Shown here one piece after another: positions 1-8,002 of a stretch of 64,000 nt of DNA. The notes beneath the pieces were generated by a model that was given only the letters and a program-made list of their open reading frames with translations, searched no databases and had not been told where the DNA came from. This DNA is from DAOLCO01 sp964612555 (GTDB lineage Bacteria > Bdellovibrionota_C > UBA2361 > SZUA-149 > DAOLCO01), in the NCBI GenBank assembly GCA_964612555.1, contig CAZTBW010000001.1:62001-126000 (forward strand), given 5' to 3'. Numbering within the stretch: position 1 is the stretch's first letter; every line of letters begins with the position of its first letter. The position numbers and the translations under genes are program-made.

Positions 1-19
1 GATTAAAGAGTGTCTGGTA

Positions 20-355
20 GTGAAATATTCTGAGCCACATCCTCAGCTTTCAAGGAGTCAGGTGGCAATGGATCGTTTCAGAGTGTATGCACTGCTTAAG
101 TATCTTTCATATCAGGATGTTCCTTCTGAAAATAAATCCTTTGTATCTGATATTCTTATTAAAAAACTTGATATTCTTCATGCGGGAGCCTCTAAAAGAG
201 GTAAATCAGGCGATGCAGAGAGGTATAAGGGGTTAAGGGAAGCTCTTGATGCTTTATTCTGTAGTGATATGAATGAAGATTGTTATACTATTATGGAAAC
301 TCTCCTGAATGAATCGACGTATTTACTGGATAAGCGTTTTGTGAGTGAGGAATGA
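20..355 (+). CDS. hypothetical protein, possibly 5'-truncated by the window
   Basis: Product of 111 residues if the GTG at 20 is the start. The frame is also open from base 2 to 20, so the real start may lie before the window. Mostly charged and predicted helical, without a signal peptide or membrane segment. I do not recognise the family. Its stop overlaps the start of the hemD-like gene (ATGA), which implies translational coupling and perhaps a role near tetrapyrrole synthesis; that link rests on position only. Confidence 0.6.
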   Translation: MKYSEPHPQLSRSQVAMDRFRVYALLKYLSYQDVPSENKSFVSDILIKKLDILHAGASKRGKSGDAERYKGLREALDALFCSDMNEDCYTIMETLLNESTYLLDKRFVSEE

Positions 356-1173
356 ATACAGTAAGTGAACTTTTAATTACAAGGGAAAGAGAATTTATTC
401 TTTCCCGGAGTTCTGAAGCGCTTCTTTCAAAACTGGAAGCAGCGTATTCGCTTATATATCTTCCTCTCATGAGATTTTCATATAATTCTTTTAATTTTGA
501 TGAAATATTTTCATCTTTTGAATCCTCAACTTTCAAACCCTGGGTTCTTCTTACGAGTGGAAATTCCATAGCTTCTCTTAATGGGATAGATTGCAGTAGG
601 TGCAGATTTGCCGTTATTGGTTCTTCTACTGCGGACATGATTGAGGAAGCAGGGTATGTTCCGGAGTTCGTCTCTTCGACTTCAAATGCAGAGGCGTTTG
701 GAACAGAGTTTTTTGATAAAGTCCTGGAAGGAAATCCCGCTGTACCGCTTATTCTTTTACAGGGAAATACTGCTGATAGTACCATGCAGGATTTTTTATC
801 TACACGCTCTGAAAGATTACTTTGTCTTACTTCGTATGAAGTTAAGAGAAATGAATTGTCTGAAATGGAAAGGGATGTCTTGATCCGGTTCTTGGATTCG
901 TCTTTCAGGAGATCTAAAGAGAGAAAGAGAAGGAACAGTGTTCTCTTTTTGAGTGCGCTTCAGGGAAATTACTTTATTGAGGAGTGCCATAAAATATCAT
1001 CAGAAGATGTCGACTTATCTGATCTTCAGGCGATGCTGACTTCTCTTCGGATTTTTAGTATCGGGGGGAAGACAAGTGAGTCTCTGCAAGCTCTGGGCTT
1101 TAAGGACATTGTTACGGCTGGAGTTTCTCGTGTTTATTCTGTTCTGGATGATATAATCAGGAACGATCTTTAA
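352..1173 (+). CDS. hemD: uroporphyrinogen-III synthase (HemD-like)
   Basis: Likely catalyses cyclisation of hydroxymethylbilane to uroporphyrinogen III in the cytoplasm, a step in heme and other tetrapyrrole synthesis. The 273 residues follow the weakly conserved HemD pattern of two alpha/beta lobes: LLTSGNSI near residue 66, a strand/turn FAVIGSSTADMIEEAGY near 86, ILLQGNTA near 133, and a C-terminal IFSIGGKTSESLQALGF that matches the IGxxTaxxLxxxG signature. HemD is divergent, so the call depends on this order of motifs and the length (usual 240-270). The start overlaps the preceding stop by 4 nt. No hemC or hemB lies in the window, although either could lie just upstream. Confidence 0.75.
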   Translation: MNTVSELLITREREFILSRSSEALLSKLEAAYSLIYLPLMRFSYNSFNFDEIFSSFESSTFKPWVLLTSGNSIASLNGIDCSRCRFAVIGSSTADMIEEAGYVPEFVSSTSNAEAFGTEFFDKVLEGNPAVPLILLQGNTADSTMQDFLSTRSERLLCLTSYEVKRNELSEMERDVLIRFLDSSFRRSKERKRRNSVLFLSALQGNYFIEECHKISSEDVDLSDLQAMLTSLRIFSIGGKTSESLQALGFKDIVTAGVSRVYSVLDDIIRNDL

Positions 1174-1179
1174 GAGGAC

Positions 1180-1404
1180 TTAAAAATCACCATTAACATA
1201 TCTGTCTGAGTATGATGAGATTCTTCTATTTTTATAATCTTCTTCTATCCACACACCAGCACGGCGTTTTGCATCCTGTATCCCGTGATGGAGATTGTCA
1301 TAATCATTTTTTTTCATTCCACTGTAGAGAAAAGGGATACTGAGTATTATCACCCCGACAATAGACCCCAAAATTAGTACAATTTTACCGTTCATAAGCA
1401 ACAA
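1180..1404 (-). CDS. small single-pass membrane protein
   Basis: 74 residues. An internal Met at residue 4 (1395) is an alternative start and gives a cleaner N-terminus. Residues 7-28 form one hydrophobic helix, followed by a charged soluble tail rich in Lys, Asp and Tyr, so a single-pass inner-membrane protein with a cytoplasmic or periplasmic tail is likely. Convergent with the hemD-like gene, with 6 nt between stops. I do not recognise a family. Its size and composition resemble a real gene more than a shadow, because no other frame here is open. Confidence 0.5.
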   Translation of the reverse strand: MLLMNGKIVLILGSIVGVIILSIPFLYSGMKKNDYDNLHHGIQDAKRRAGVWIEEDYKNRRISSYSDRYVNGDF

Positions 1405-1509
1405 TTTCCAATATTAACACCCTCATGGTAGATATGAAGAGAATTTCCTTAAGTGTGCTATAACAATACTCTTTTTATAAATTTATATATAATTATTTCG
1501 TGTTTGATT

Positions 1510-2748
1510 ATGACTGATGTGCTTCCTAAGTATTCGTATCCAAAAGAAAAAATCAAGATTATTCTTACTGAGCGGATTGACTCATCTGCAAGGCAGTGTT
1601 TTGAGGAGTCAGGTTATACGGTTAGTGAGCTTCCCACCGCACTTGAAGGGGAGGCACTCCGGGAGCATATAGAGGATGTGCATGTTCTGGGGGTCAGATC
1701 GAGGTCGCATATCACCGAAGAGTTTCTTTCACAGGCAAAGCGGCTTTTGTGTATAGGCTGTTTTACTGTTGGGACTGATCAGGTGGAGCTGGATGCTGCA
1801 AGAAAATATGGAGTGCCGGTATTTAATGCCCCATACAGTAGTACAAGAAGTGTTGCTGAGTTGACACTGGGCTGTATGGTGGCACTTGCAAGAAGGTTAG
1901 GTGATCAGAACACCAACATGCATAACAGGAAATGGGAAAAGGTAGCAAAAGGCTGTTATGAAATCAGGAACAAGACTCTTGGAATTGTTGGGTATGGGCA
2001 TATTGGTCAGCAGGTCGGTCTGCTTGCTGAATCTTTTGGATTAAACATTATTTTTTATGACATAATAAAAAAACTGCCACTTGGTCGTGCCAAAGGAGTA
2101 GACTCACTTGAGGAGCTTTTGCTTTCTTCAGACTATATCAGTCTCCATGTACCTTCCACTCCTGAAACAAAAAATATTATCGGGAAAGAGGAGCTTTTTT
2201 CATGCAAGAAAGGGTCTTTCCTGATAAACCATAGCAGGGGACAGGTGGTTGATATAGCAGCGCTTCGTGATTCGATACTGGAAGGTCATCTTGGAGGGGC
2301 TGCGATTGATGTGTTTCCTTTGGAGCCGGAGTCCAACTCTTCAGTTTTTGAATCTCCCCTTTGTGGTGTTCCAAATGTTATTATGACACCTCATATCGGA
2401 GGGAGTACTGAAGAGGCGCAGCGAAATATTGGTCGGGAAGTGGCTCGTTCCCTGATTGGTTTTATTGATGGGGGTTCAACCATGGGGGCTGTGAACTTTC
2501 CAAATATTAACCTCCCCGCACTTCATAATTCTCACCGAATTCTTAATATTCATAAAAACCTTCCGGGAGCATTGAGTGAGGTAAACCAGGTGATTTCTGA
2601 TGTTGGTGCAAATATTGATGCGCAATACTTGAGCACTACGCAGGATATCGGGTATCTGATTATGGATATTAATAAGGAAGTGTCTGAGGAAGTAAAAGAT
2701 CGCCTGAGGGGGCTTCCAAAAAGTATAAAAACCCGAATGCTTTTTTAG
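1510..2748 (+). CDS. serA: D-3-phosphoglycerate dehydrogenase
   Basis: Oxidises 3-phosphoglycerate to 3-phosphohydroxypyruvate with NAD, the first step of serine synthesis. The frame runs on upstream to 1453, but the extra 19 residues are hydrophobic and atypical, so I take the ATG at 1510 (412 residues, close to the 410 of the E. coli type). Visible are the NAD-binding GYGHIGQQVG, the catalytic Arg in NHSRGQVVD, Glu in the DVFPLEPE stretch, and the His of TPHIGGSTEEAQ. The last roughly 75 residues form an ACT domain (LPGALSEVNQVISDVGANI), so serine feedback inhibition is expected. The next gene begins 2 nt after the stop, so the two are probably co-transcribed. Confidence 0.95.
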   Translation: MTDVLPKYSYPKEKIKIILTERIDSSARQCFEESGYTVSELPTALEGEALREHIEDVHVLGVRSRSHITEEFLSQAKRLLCIGCFTVGTDQVELDAARKYGVPVFNAPYSSTRSVAELTLGCMVALARRLGDQNTNMHNRKWEKVAKGCYEIRNKTLGIVGYGHIGQQVGLLAESFGLNIIFYDIIKKLPLGRAKGVDSLEELLLSSDYISLHVPSTPETKNIIGKEELFSCKKGSFLINHSRGQVVDIAALRDSILEGHLGGAAIDVFPLEPESNSSVFESPLCGVPNVIMTPHIGGSTEEAQRNIGREVARSLIGFIDGGSTMGAVNFPNINLPALHNSHRILNIHKNLPGALSEVNQVISDVGANIDAQYLSTTQDIGYLIMDINKEVSEEVKDRLRGLPKSIKTRMLF

Positions 2749-2750
2749 AT

Positions 2751-3137
2751 ATGACTAAAACTACCAAAAGACCCTTACTTGAGGAATCTCTGTTATCTGC
2801 ACTTTCTGCTGTAGACAAACAGATTGCACGAGCCATGGAGCGTACTCCTTCCCAGCGTGAAGTACATGGGGTTCAAAAATGGAAACCGCTTGATGAGAGG
2901 GTTGAAAAGCTTTGTGAGTTGCTGCTTTCTGAATATGGTGAGGAGTATCAGCTCGATTCCTTGCTGGTGTTTGCCCGTTCTTTTGTCAAGTCTTTGAGTA
3001 TTCTTTGCGATGAACTGGGGGGAGATTCATTTGGGGAGATTCGTTCGGCGTACATTAAAGAGACGCTTCAGATGCTGGAAGATGATGTGCTTAGGGCAAA
3101 GGGAGTGTTTAAAAGGGATGAGACATCCTTGATGTAA
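2751..3137 (+). CDS. hypothetical protein downstream of serA
   Basis: 128 residues, soluble, helix-rich, charged; no membrane segment or known motif that I recognise. Starts 2 nt after the serA stop, so it is in the same transcript. The stop codon coincides with the T-run of the leftward terminator that serves the convergent LOG-family gene. Confidence 0.6.
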   Translation: MTKTTKRPLLEESLLSALSAVDKQIARAMERTPSQREVHGVQKWKPLDERVEKLCELLLSEYGEEYQLDSLLVFARSFVKSLSILCDELGGDSFGEIRSAYIKETLQMLEDDVLRAKGVFKRDETSLM

Positions 3138-3170
3138 AAAACGCCAGAGTTCACCTCTTAGAACCTGGCG
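3135..3170 (-). terminator. Rho-independent terminator of the LOG-family gene
   Basis: Hairpin 3142-3170: outer stem CGCCAG/CTGGCG, a one-base bulge, then GTTC/GAAC, with an 8-nt loop. Read leftward it is followed by six T (plus-strand A-run 3136-3141), as expected for an intrinsic terminator of the minus-strand gene ending at 3198. There is no T-run on the plus side, so it does not look bidirectional. Confidence 0.75.
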
Positions 3171-3197
3171 GGTAAAAATGTTATGGTGTTGAGAAGC

Positions 3198-4121
3198 TTA
3201 TGCCGCTAGGCTTCTTATGTTTTCGATCGTCTTGAGAGCGACATAGTTGGCGGCATCAACGCAGTTAGAGAAATACCTGATTCTAATTGCGCCCCTATAT
3301 TCAGGCCTTGGCACTTCATTATGACCAATTCTGATTGCGATTATGTCGGATGCCGACTCGCTATCGATTGTCTTAAATCTACACATTTGGAACAAATATT
3401 CCAATAGTCCTTCTTGGAGCCAGTTTCCTTGATCATCCATATCATCAATGATAAATCTCAGAGATGGATAGATTACATTGTTGTGGCACGTGGCGATTCC
3501 GTCCTTGAGTTGACGTGACACTGCCGATGTTGCAAATTCATGAAGGGTACCGAATCCTCCAGGGTAGTACAACTCTGCTGCCAGTCTGGGGAGTCCTAAA
3601 AGAGTATCCGCTCTTGTCCCAAGTCCCAGGTGGATTGGCGAACAGTGAAGAACCTGATTCCGTGTTTTCGGGTCTTGAAGGAATTCAACCTCCGGGTAAT
3701 GATGGCTTAGTCGGAATGGTTTTTCTACCGACTTCCCTTGAAAACCTAGTGGTACGCAAAATAACGAAGCTCTCATTGCTTTTACTATATCTTGCTCCCA
3801 CGCTCGAATTACTGAATCTGCAACGACTCTCATGTAACCAGAATCGCCATGACCCGTAGCCGTGGATATTCCTAATTTAACAAGACTCCGGAACAGCCAG
3901 CCCGAGAAGTTAATAAGATCCTCAGTAGGTACTGAATCTCTTGCAGTTCCAAGAACAGCTACCACGTCTTTTTTGCTAGCTGCCTCTATAAATCTGTCAT
4001 ATTTTTTTGTCCATTTTTTTACTTGAGCAGCATCTGCTCTACCTGAAGCTTGCTCCAAATGAAGCTGTCGTTTATATGCTTCCAGTGTAAGCTGAGGACC
4101 ATTAATTTTTATTACTGACAT
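3198..4121 (-). CDS. LOG-family (TIGR00725/00730-like) nucleotide-binding protein
   Basis: 307 residues. Carries the family signature PGGFGTLHE at residues 187-195 and the Rossmann-type VVAVLGTARD at 53-62, followed by a Gly-rich TGHGDSGYM near 89. LOG proteins are phosphoribohydrolases that release free base from nucleoside monophosphates (cytokinin activation in plants; older annotation 'lysine decarboxylase' is wrong). This protein is longer than the usual 180-200 residues, with about 50 extra N-terminal residues and an inserted segment before PGG, so its substrate is unknown. A strong Shine-Dalgarno (AAGGA, 7 nt from ATG) supports the start. It is a single-gene unit with its own terminator. 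Confidence 0.75.
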   Translation of the reverse strand: MSVIKINGPQLTLEAYKRQLHLEQASGRADAAQVKKWTKKYDRFIEAASKKDVVAVLGTARDSVPTEDLINFSGWLFRSLVKLGISTATGHGDSGYMRVVADSVIRAWEQDIVKAMRASLFCVPLGFQGKSVEKPFRLSHHYPEVEFLQDPKTRNQVLHCSPIHLGLGTRADTLLGLPRLAAELYYPGGFGTLHEFATSAVSRQLKDGIATCHNNVIYPSLRFIIDDMDDQGNWLQEGLLEYLFQMCRFKTIDSESASDIIAIRIGHNEVPRPEYRGAIRIRYFSNCVDAANYVALKTIENIRSLAA

Positions 4122-4136
4122 TTGAATTCCTTTCTT

Positions 4137-4152
4137 CCCTCCAACTGGAGGG
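4137..4152. promoter_or_regulatory. short inverted repeat just upstream of the LOG-gene ribosome binding site
   Basis: CCCTCCA/TGGAGGG arms of 7 bp around a 2-nt centre. It lies immediately before the ribosome binding site of the gene starting at 4121. It could be an operator or a small RNA hairpin controlling that gene; function is not shown. Confidence 0.35.
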
Positions 4153-4164
4153 GCAGAGGGGGTT

Positions 4165-4208
4165 AAAAAATAGTTTGCGCTCTAAAAGGAATGCAGTACA
4201 GAGCAAAC
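4165..4208 (-). terminator. probable terminator for the leftward YbhN-propeller transcript
   Basis: Stem GTTTG..CTCT (4173-4183) with AGAGCAAAC (4200-4208), with a 2-nt bulge and a long loop. On the minus strand it is followed by TATTTTTTAA, the normal layout for a leftward intrinsic terminator. It lies about 175 nt beyond the stop of the gene ending at 4383. Confidence 0.45.
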
Positions 4209-4247
4209 CATTTTTATCCAAATGACTAAAAACCTTATTTGAGGTGA

Positions 4248-4289
4248 ACTTGGTACATGCTCAGTCTTTAGCTTGAGCATATACCAAGT
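4248..4289. repeat. 16-bp inverted repeat (hairpin) in the 4122-4382 gap
   Basis: Arms 4248-4263 and 4274-4289 read ACTTGGTA-ATGCTCA with one mismatch and enclose a 10-nt loop. No T-run follows on either strand. The rest of this 260-nt gap holds no credible gene; an 18-bp perfect palindrome (GAAAATATTAATATTTTC) sits at 4367-4384, overlapping the stop of the next leftward gene. Confidence 0.5.
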
Positions 4290-4382
4290 GAAGTCTAAAC
4301 TTATTCAAGGATGTGAAAGAAGATGATGGGGGATGGTATCATTTGAGACTAAAAAAGTCAAAATATGAAAATATTAATATTT

Positions 4383-6377
4383 TCAGTAAGTAAATTTTCC
4401 CCAGCGATTGGTGTAGGGGTCATTATTGATGCGTTTTATTTCTCCTGTGAGGATGTTTTTTATGAAAATCTGGTAGTTTGCGTGTTCATGGGAGTGTTCT
4501 TTGGGGGGAGAGGCAGAATAGATCAGGTATGAGCCGTTTTTGGAAAAGGAGGGGAAGTATTCGTGTCCCCAGGGAGCGTCAAGATCGTGAAAAATTCCTC
4601 TTGTTCCTGTTTCCAAATCAAGGTAGCTGAGCCCTGAGCGTTCCTTAACATCTTTTTCCAGAACCCAGATAATCTTGTCCTTTGTAGGGTGCATCACAGG
4701 TTCACATCCATGACCTATCCTGTACTGCTCACCTGTCAGGAGATTTACTTTCCAGGCGTGCCATTTCCCTCCCTTGTCTGAAGTGAAGACAAGGGTTGAT
4801 TTGTCTTTTGAGATTCGTGGTTTTACTACCTGAAAGTTTCCAAAGGCATGTTCTTCTTTGGGGAATATGACTTTTATGGAATTATCTGAAATGGAATATT
4901 CCATGACCTGGGAGCGATTTTTTTCGTAAAATATTTTCGTACCATCCGCACTGAAAGTGGGAAATGCACCGGAGTCTATCAGTGTTTCGGAGCCATCTTT
5001 TAGTGAGTAGAGGATGACATCGGAGGGGGCTCCTCTCTGTAGTGTTATATGACGCGAGAAAACAAGATATGAGCTTTCCGGGTTTATATCGGGAAACATT
5101 TCATGTTGCTTGCTTGAGATAATCTGAAGGATTTTAGCGGAATCAAGGTAGTATCCGTAAATTCCAAAGGTGCCGTCCCGATTGCTGTCAAAAATGATAT
5201 CAGGGAGTTTTTGATTGCTGTCTTTATCTGAATACACTTCAAAATCTTTTGCGACAGCCTGTGCAGTATTTTGGTTCTGAGCATATGTTTTTAGTGGAAT
5301 TAGTGCAAGAAGTGTCCCGGCAAGAAGAGTTGCAAGGAACAATCCATAAAATACAAATCCTCCGGATACGGGATGTTTTTCTGATGGTGTTTCTGATCTG
5401 TAGAGAAAGGGGATTAGTAGTATCAGCATTGAAGCAATTCCTATACTGTAACCGTAGACCTGGGTGAAAAGATGATGTGAAACGGCAGTCATTTCAGCAA
5501 TCCTGAGATCAATACCAAGTAAAGTAAAGGTAAATGCCCAGGCTCCTTCATAGGCGCCAAACCCTGCAATACCGGAAATGGGGAGACTCGCCGCAAATTC
5601 CGCACTGAGTAGTCCTATAAGGCTGATACCGGGGTCGAGCATTTTTTCCTCAAGCCCAAGTGATACTCCAAGACCCAGGAGAAATACATAGAGCCCTGCG
5701 TATTTTGCAAGTCGAATAGAAATAGAAAGAAGGAAGATTCGATCATACATCTTTGCTCTCTGAACTTCGAGAAGAGATTTTTCTGTGTCTTTAAGAATGT
5801 CTGATATGTTCCGTAGAGAGGAGTAGGTACTTGTATCTGTAATTTTTGCTCCATATGCTACAAAGACGGGAAGTATTTTAATCAGTATAACAGTTACTAT
5901 AAGCAGAAAAAAAACTCCGCCAAGGAGTGCCTTTGTCGGTATCTGTTCCGGCATGGTGAGGCTGATGATGCAGAACAGGATAATGGGGCAGTTTCCAATA
6001 AGATCAAAAAGAAAGCTGTAGCTGTAACTTGCCGTTCCAGCCCCAAGTGGCACACCTAGTCGTGTACGGACAAGGTAAATGTATATAAGTGTGCCGAGGC
6101 GGGCTGGGAGAAGATCAGAAAAAAGATTTCTCACGAGGGTAATAAAGAAGAGACTGAGCTTTGGTACCTTATAGCCGTTTATGAGTAACAGCAGATAATA
6201 CCTCCAGGTTCTGAATATACTCATCAGGGTTGAAAAGCATAGGAAGGAAAAAATATAGGATAAGGGAACATTTCTGATTGCACTTATTACATCTTTAAAA
6301 GAGTGATTTGAAAAAAAATATGCAGCCAGAGCCAGAGTGATGCCTATGCTCAGAATTGAATATTGCAGTTTCTTCAT
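4383..6377 (-). CDS. YbhN/AglD-type membrane protein fused to a TolB/PD40-like beta-propeller
   Basis: 664 residues in two parts. Residues 1-330 are a polytopic membrane domain of the lysylphosphatidylglycerol-synthase-TM (UPF0104/YbhN) family, with the typical late motif GIAGFGAYEGAW near 269-280. A further membrane helix (340-360) leads to residues 390-664, a soluble propeller with TolB-like repeats (IIFDSNRDGTFGIYGY, PTFSADGTKIFYE, LVFTSDKGGKWHAW, PSFSKNGSYLIYS). After the last helix the propeller is most simply periplasmic. YbhN relatives are proposed lipid or glycolipid transporters/flippases, usually near 300 residues without a propeller. The sugar-transferase gene upstream hints at envelope polysaccharide or lipid-linked sugar handling. 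Confidence 0.75.
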   Translation of the reverse strand: MKKLQYSILSIGITLALAAYFFSNHSFKDVISAIRNVPLSYIFSFLCFSTLMSIFRTWRYYLLLLINGYKVPKLSLFFITLVRNLFSDLLPARLGTLIYIYLVRTRLGVPLGAGTASYSYSFLFDLIGNCPIILFCIISLTMPEQIPTKALLGGVFFLLIVTVILIKILPVFVAYGAKITDTSTYSSLRNISDILKDTEKSLLEVQRAKMYDRIFLLSISIRLAKYAGLYVFLLGLGVSLGLEEKMLDPGISLIGLLSAEFAASLPISGIAGFGAYEGAWAFTFTLLGIDLRIAEMTAVSHHLFTQVYGYSIGIASMLILLIPFLYRSETPSEKHPVSGGFVFYGLFLATLLAGTLLALIPLKTYAQNQNTAQAVAKDFEVYSDKDSNQKLPDIIFDSNRDGTFGIYGYYLDSAKILQIISSKQHEMFPDINPESSYLVFSRHITLQRGAPSDVILYSLKDGSETLIDSGAFPTFSADGTKIFYEKNRSQVMEYSISDNSIKVIFPKEEHAFGNFQVVKPRISKDKSTLVFTSDKGGKWHAWKVNLLTGEQYRIGHGCEPVMHPTKDKIIWVLEKDVKERSGLSYLDLETGTRGIFHDLDAPWGHEYFPSFSKNGSYLIYSASPPKEHSHEHANYQIFIKNILTGEIKRINNDPYTNRWGKFTY

Positions 6378-6453
6378 GAAGAGTTTTCGATTAAGTTACA
6401 GAACCTGGAAGGAGTATCTGATAAATTTATTCTTTTATCAAAGGTTCTTTTAC

Positions 6454-7113
6454 TTACCGTGCACCGTGCCCACTCAGGATAGTATGGATAGTTTTCAGGG
6501 CAATTTTTATGTCCAGTGTAATAGACCGGTTGTACACATAATGAAGATCATGTTTAAGTTTTTGATCGTAGGTTTCAACAGAATCCGCATATCCTGACTC
6601 CACCTGTGCAAGTCCACTCAAGCCCGCAGGCACCTGATATCGGTCTTTGAAATGGGGGTATTTGTCTTGAAGGATTCTTGCGAACTCAGGTCTTTCCGGT
6701 CGGGGTCCAATAAGGCTCATGTCGCCAATCAGTACGTTAATCAGTTGAGGAAGTTCGTCCAGACGGGTTCTTCTCATGAACCTGCCCAGTGGAGTTACAC
6801 GAGGGTCGTTTTGGGCAGCCCACTTGGCTCCGCTCTCTTGTTCGGCAGTTTCAACCATGGTGCGGAATTTAAACATGGTGAAGATTCTTCTGTTAGTGGT
6901 GAGTCTTTGCTGACAATAAATCGCCGGACCCGGAGAATTCAGGCGAATGAAAATGGAGAGAATAATCATTACCGGTACGGCAAAGACGAGAAGTGCCAGA
7001 GAGAGACAAATGTCAAAGAAGCGTTTAGAGCTATTGTAGGAGAGTTCTCTGAATAGTGATCTTTTCTGAGATCCTTCCTGGGGAGTTTGACTAAAAGATT
7101 CTTTAGAGTCCAT
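6454..7113 (-). CDS. undecaprenyl-phosphate sugar phosphotransferase (PglC/WcaJ C-terminal type)
   Basis: Transfers a sugar-1-phosphate from a nucleotide sugar to undecaprenyl phosphate, starting a lipid-linked glycan. The 219 residues contain one hydrophobic segment (about 38-60), SPGPAIYCQQR, FKFRTM, the conserved DPRVTPLGRFMRRTRLDELP, and LIGPRPERPEF. The length is that of a monotopic PglC-like enzyme, not the long WcaJ form. The start is ATG at 7113. The gap to the next leftward gene is 76 nt and they may share a transcript. Confidence 0.9.
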   Translation of the reverse strand: MDSKESFSQTPQEGSQKRSLFRELSYNSSKRFFDICLSLALLVFAVPVMIILSIFIRLNSPGPAIYCQQRLTTNRRIFTMFKFRTMVETAEQESGAKWAAQNDPRVTPLGRFMRRTRLDELPQLINVLIGDMSLIGPRPERPEFARILQDKYPHFKDRYQVPAGLSGLAQVESGYADSVETYDQKLKHDLHYVYNRSITLDIKIALKTIHTILSGHGAR

Positions 7114-7183
7114 GCTGATATTATATCAATAAAAACTGTCAGTAACTTAATTATATATTCGTATTATATTTATATTATGCCAC

Positions 7184-7813
7184 CTATGCGCGTGGACGTA
7201 TAATAAATTTCATATCAGAATCGTAGTTCATTACTTCTCCACCACTGGTATCAGATTTCATGGTTACCGTGAGAGGCCATTCTGATTCGGGGTTGACTGA
7301 AATAACGTAAACATCCTTTACCATGAGCATCATTGCTGATTCCCAATTAATCCACTTTGCAGGTTCTGAGAGAATAATTTCCATTTGCCTGAGGTTCATC
7401 TTCAGGATGGACTGAAGCTGTTCAAGTGCAAGCGAAACAGGTTTGTCGGTAGAGGAGATCATTTCTATGACTTGTGTTTCAGTGATAGCTGCCTTATTGT
7501 TTGCCTCACTACCGGCTGCCACAGATTCTTTAAGAAAAGAGTATTTCATTTTTTCACAATTTTCGAATGCTGTCTTTTCCCACTGCTGTTCATTAAATTC
7601 GGCACGTCCCTTATCCTGAACGTGACACATATAGACGGGGTTACCATCTCCCTTATATTGTCCATGGAGTGGAGTAATAAAAATAGCATCATTTGGACTT
7701 GCCACATGCTGCAACCAGTATCGTGCATCCTTCAGGGTGTCAGTAGTGTGGAGAACTGACATGAGGTAGTTCTGGATTGGACGTACGATGATGTAGCTTT
7801 TATCCCATTTCAT
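7184..7813 (-). CDS. hypothetical protein
   Basis: 209 residues, soluble, without a signal peptide or membrane helix. Central part is acidic and helical; the C-terminal third reads as alternating beta strands (VYVISVNPESEWPLTVTMKSD...). I do not recognise a family. Located between the flagellin and the sugar transferase on the same strand, but more than 180 nt from the flagellin and separated from it by a strong hairpin, so it is probably a separate transcript. Confidence 0.6.
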   Translation of the reverse strand: MKWDKSYIIVRPIQNYLMSVLHTTDTLKDARYWLQHVASPNDAIFITPLHGQYKGDGNPVYMCHVQDKGRAEFNEQQWEKTAFENCEKMKYSFLKESVAAGSEANNKAAITETQVIEMISSTDKPVSLALEQLQSILKMNLRQMEIILSEPAKWINWESAMMLMVKDVYVISVNPESEWPLTVTMKSDTSGGEVMNYDSDMKFIIRPRA

Positions 7814-7934
7814 AAAACCTGTAAGAAAATAATTTAGAATTAATAAAACCTGTGCACCAGCATGTAATATCGGATACTCATATGGGATTCATTAGCTAAT
7901 TTAAGTTCCAGGCTTTGTGTAAATCCAGATACTT

Positions 7935-7996
7935 AGCCCCCCTTCGCCCCTCTTTCGCCCCCTGTCGGGGTGCTACAGAGGGTGCTTCGGGGGGCT
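7935..7996 (-). terminator. GC-rich branched hairpin directly after the propeller flagellin
   Basis: Arms 7935-7953 and 7977-7996 (AGCCCCCC...CCCTCT against AGAGGG...GGGGGGCT) pair with few mismatches, and an inner CCCC/GGGG forms a second small stem. It begins 7 nt beyond the flagellin stop. There is no T-run, so it may act as an mRNA-stabilising or Rho-assisted 3' end instead of a classic intrinsic terminator. Confidence 0.5.
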
Positions 7997-8002
7997 TTGC
8001 CC

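Noticed and set aside
1453..1509. Upstream extension of serA
   Set aside because: The additional 19 residues are hydrophobic and absent in the family; ATG 1510 gives normal length.
3515..3859. 114-codon plus-strand frame inside the LOG-family gene
   Set aside because: Antisense of a well-supported gene with no ribosome-binding site or protein-like pattern.
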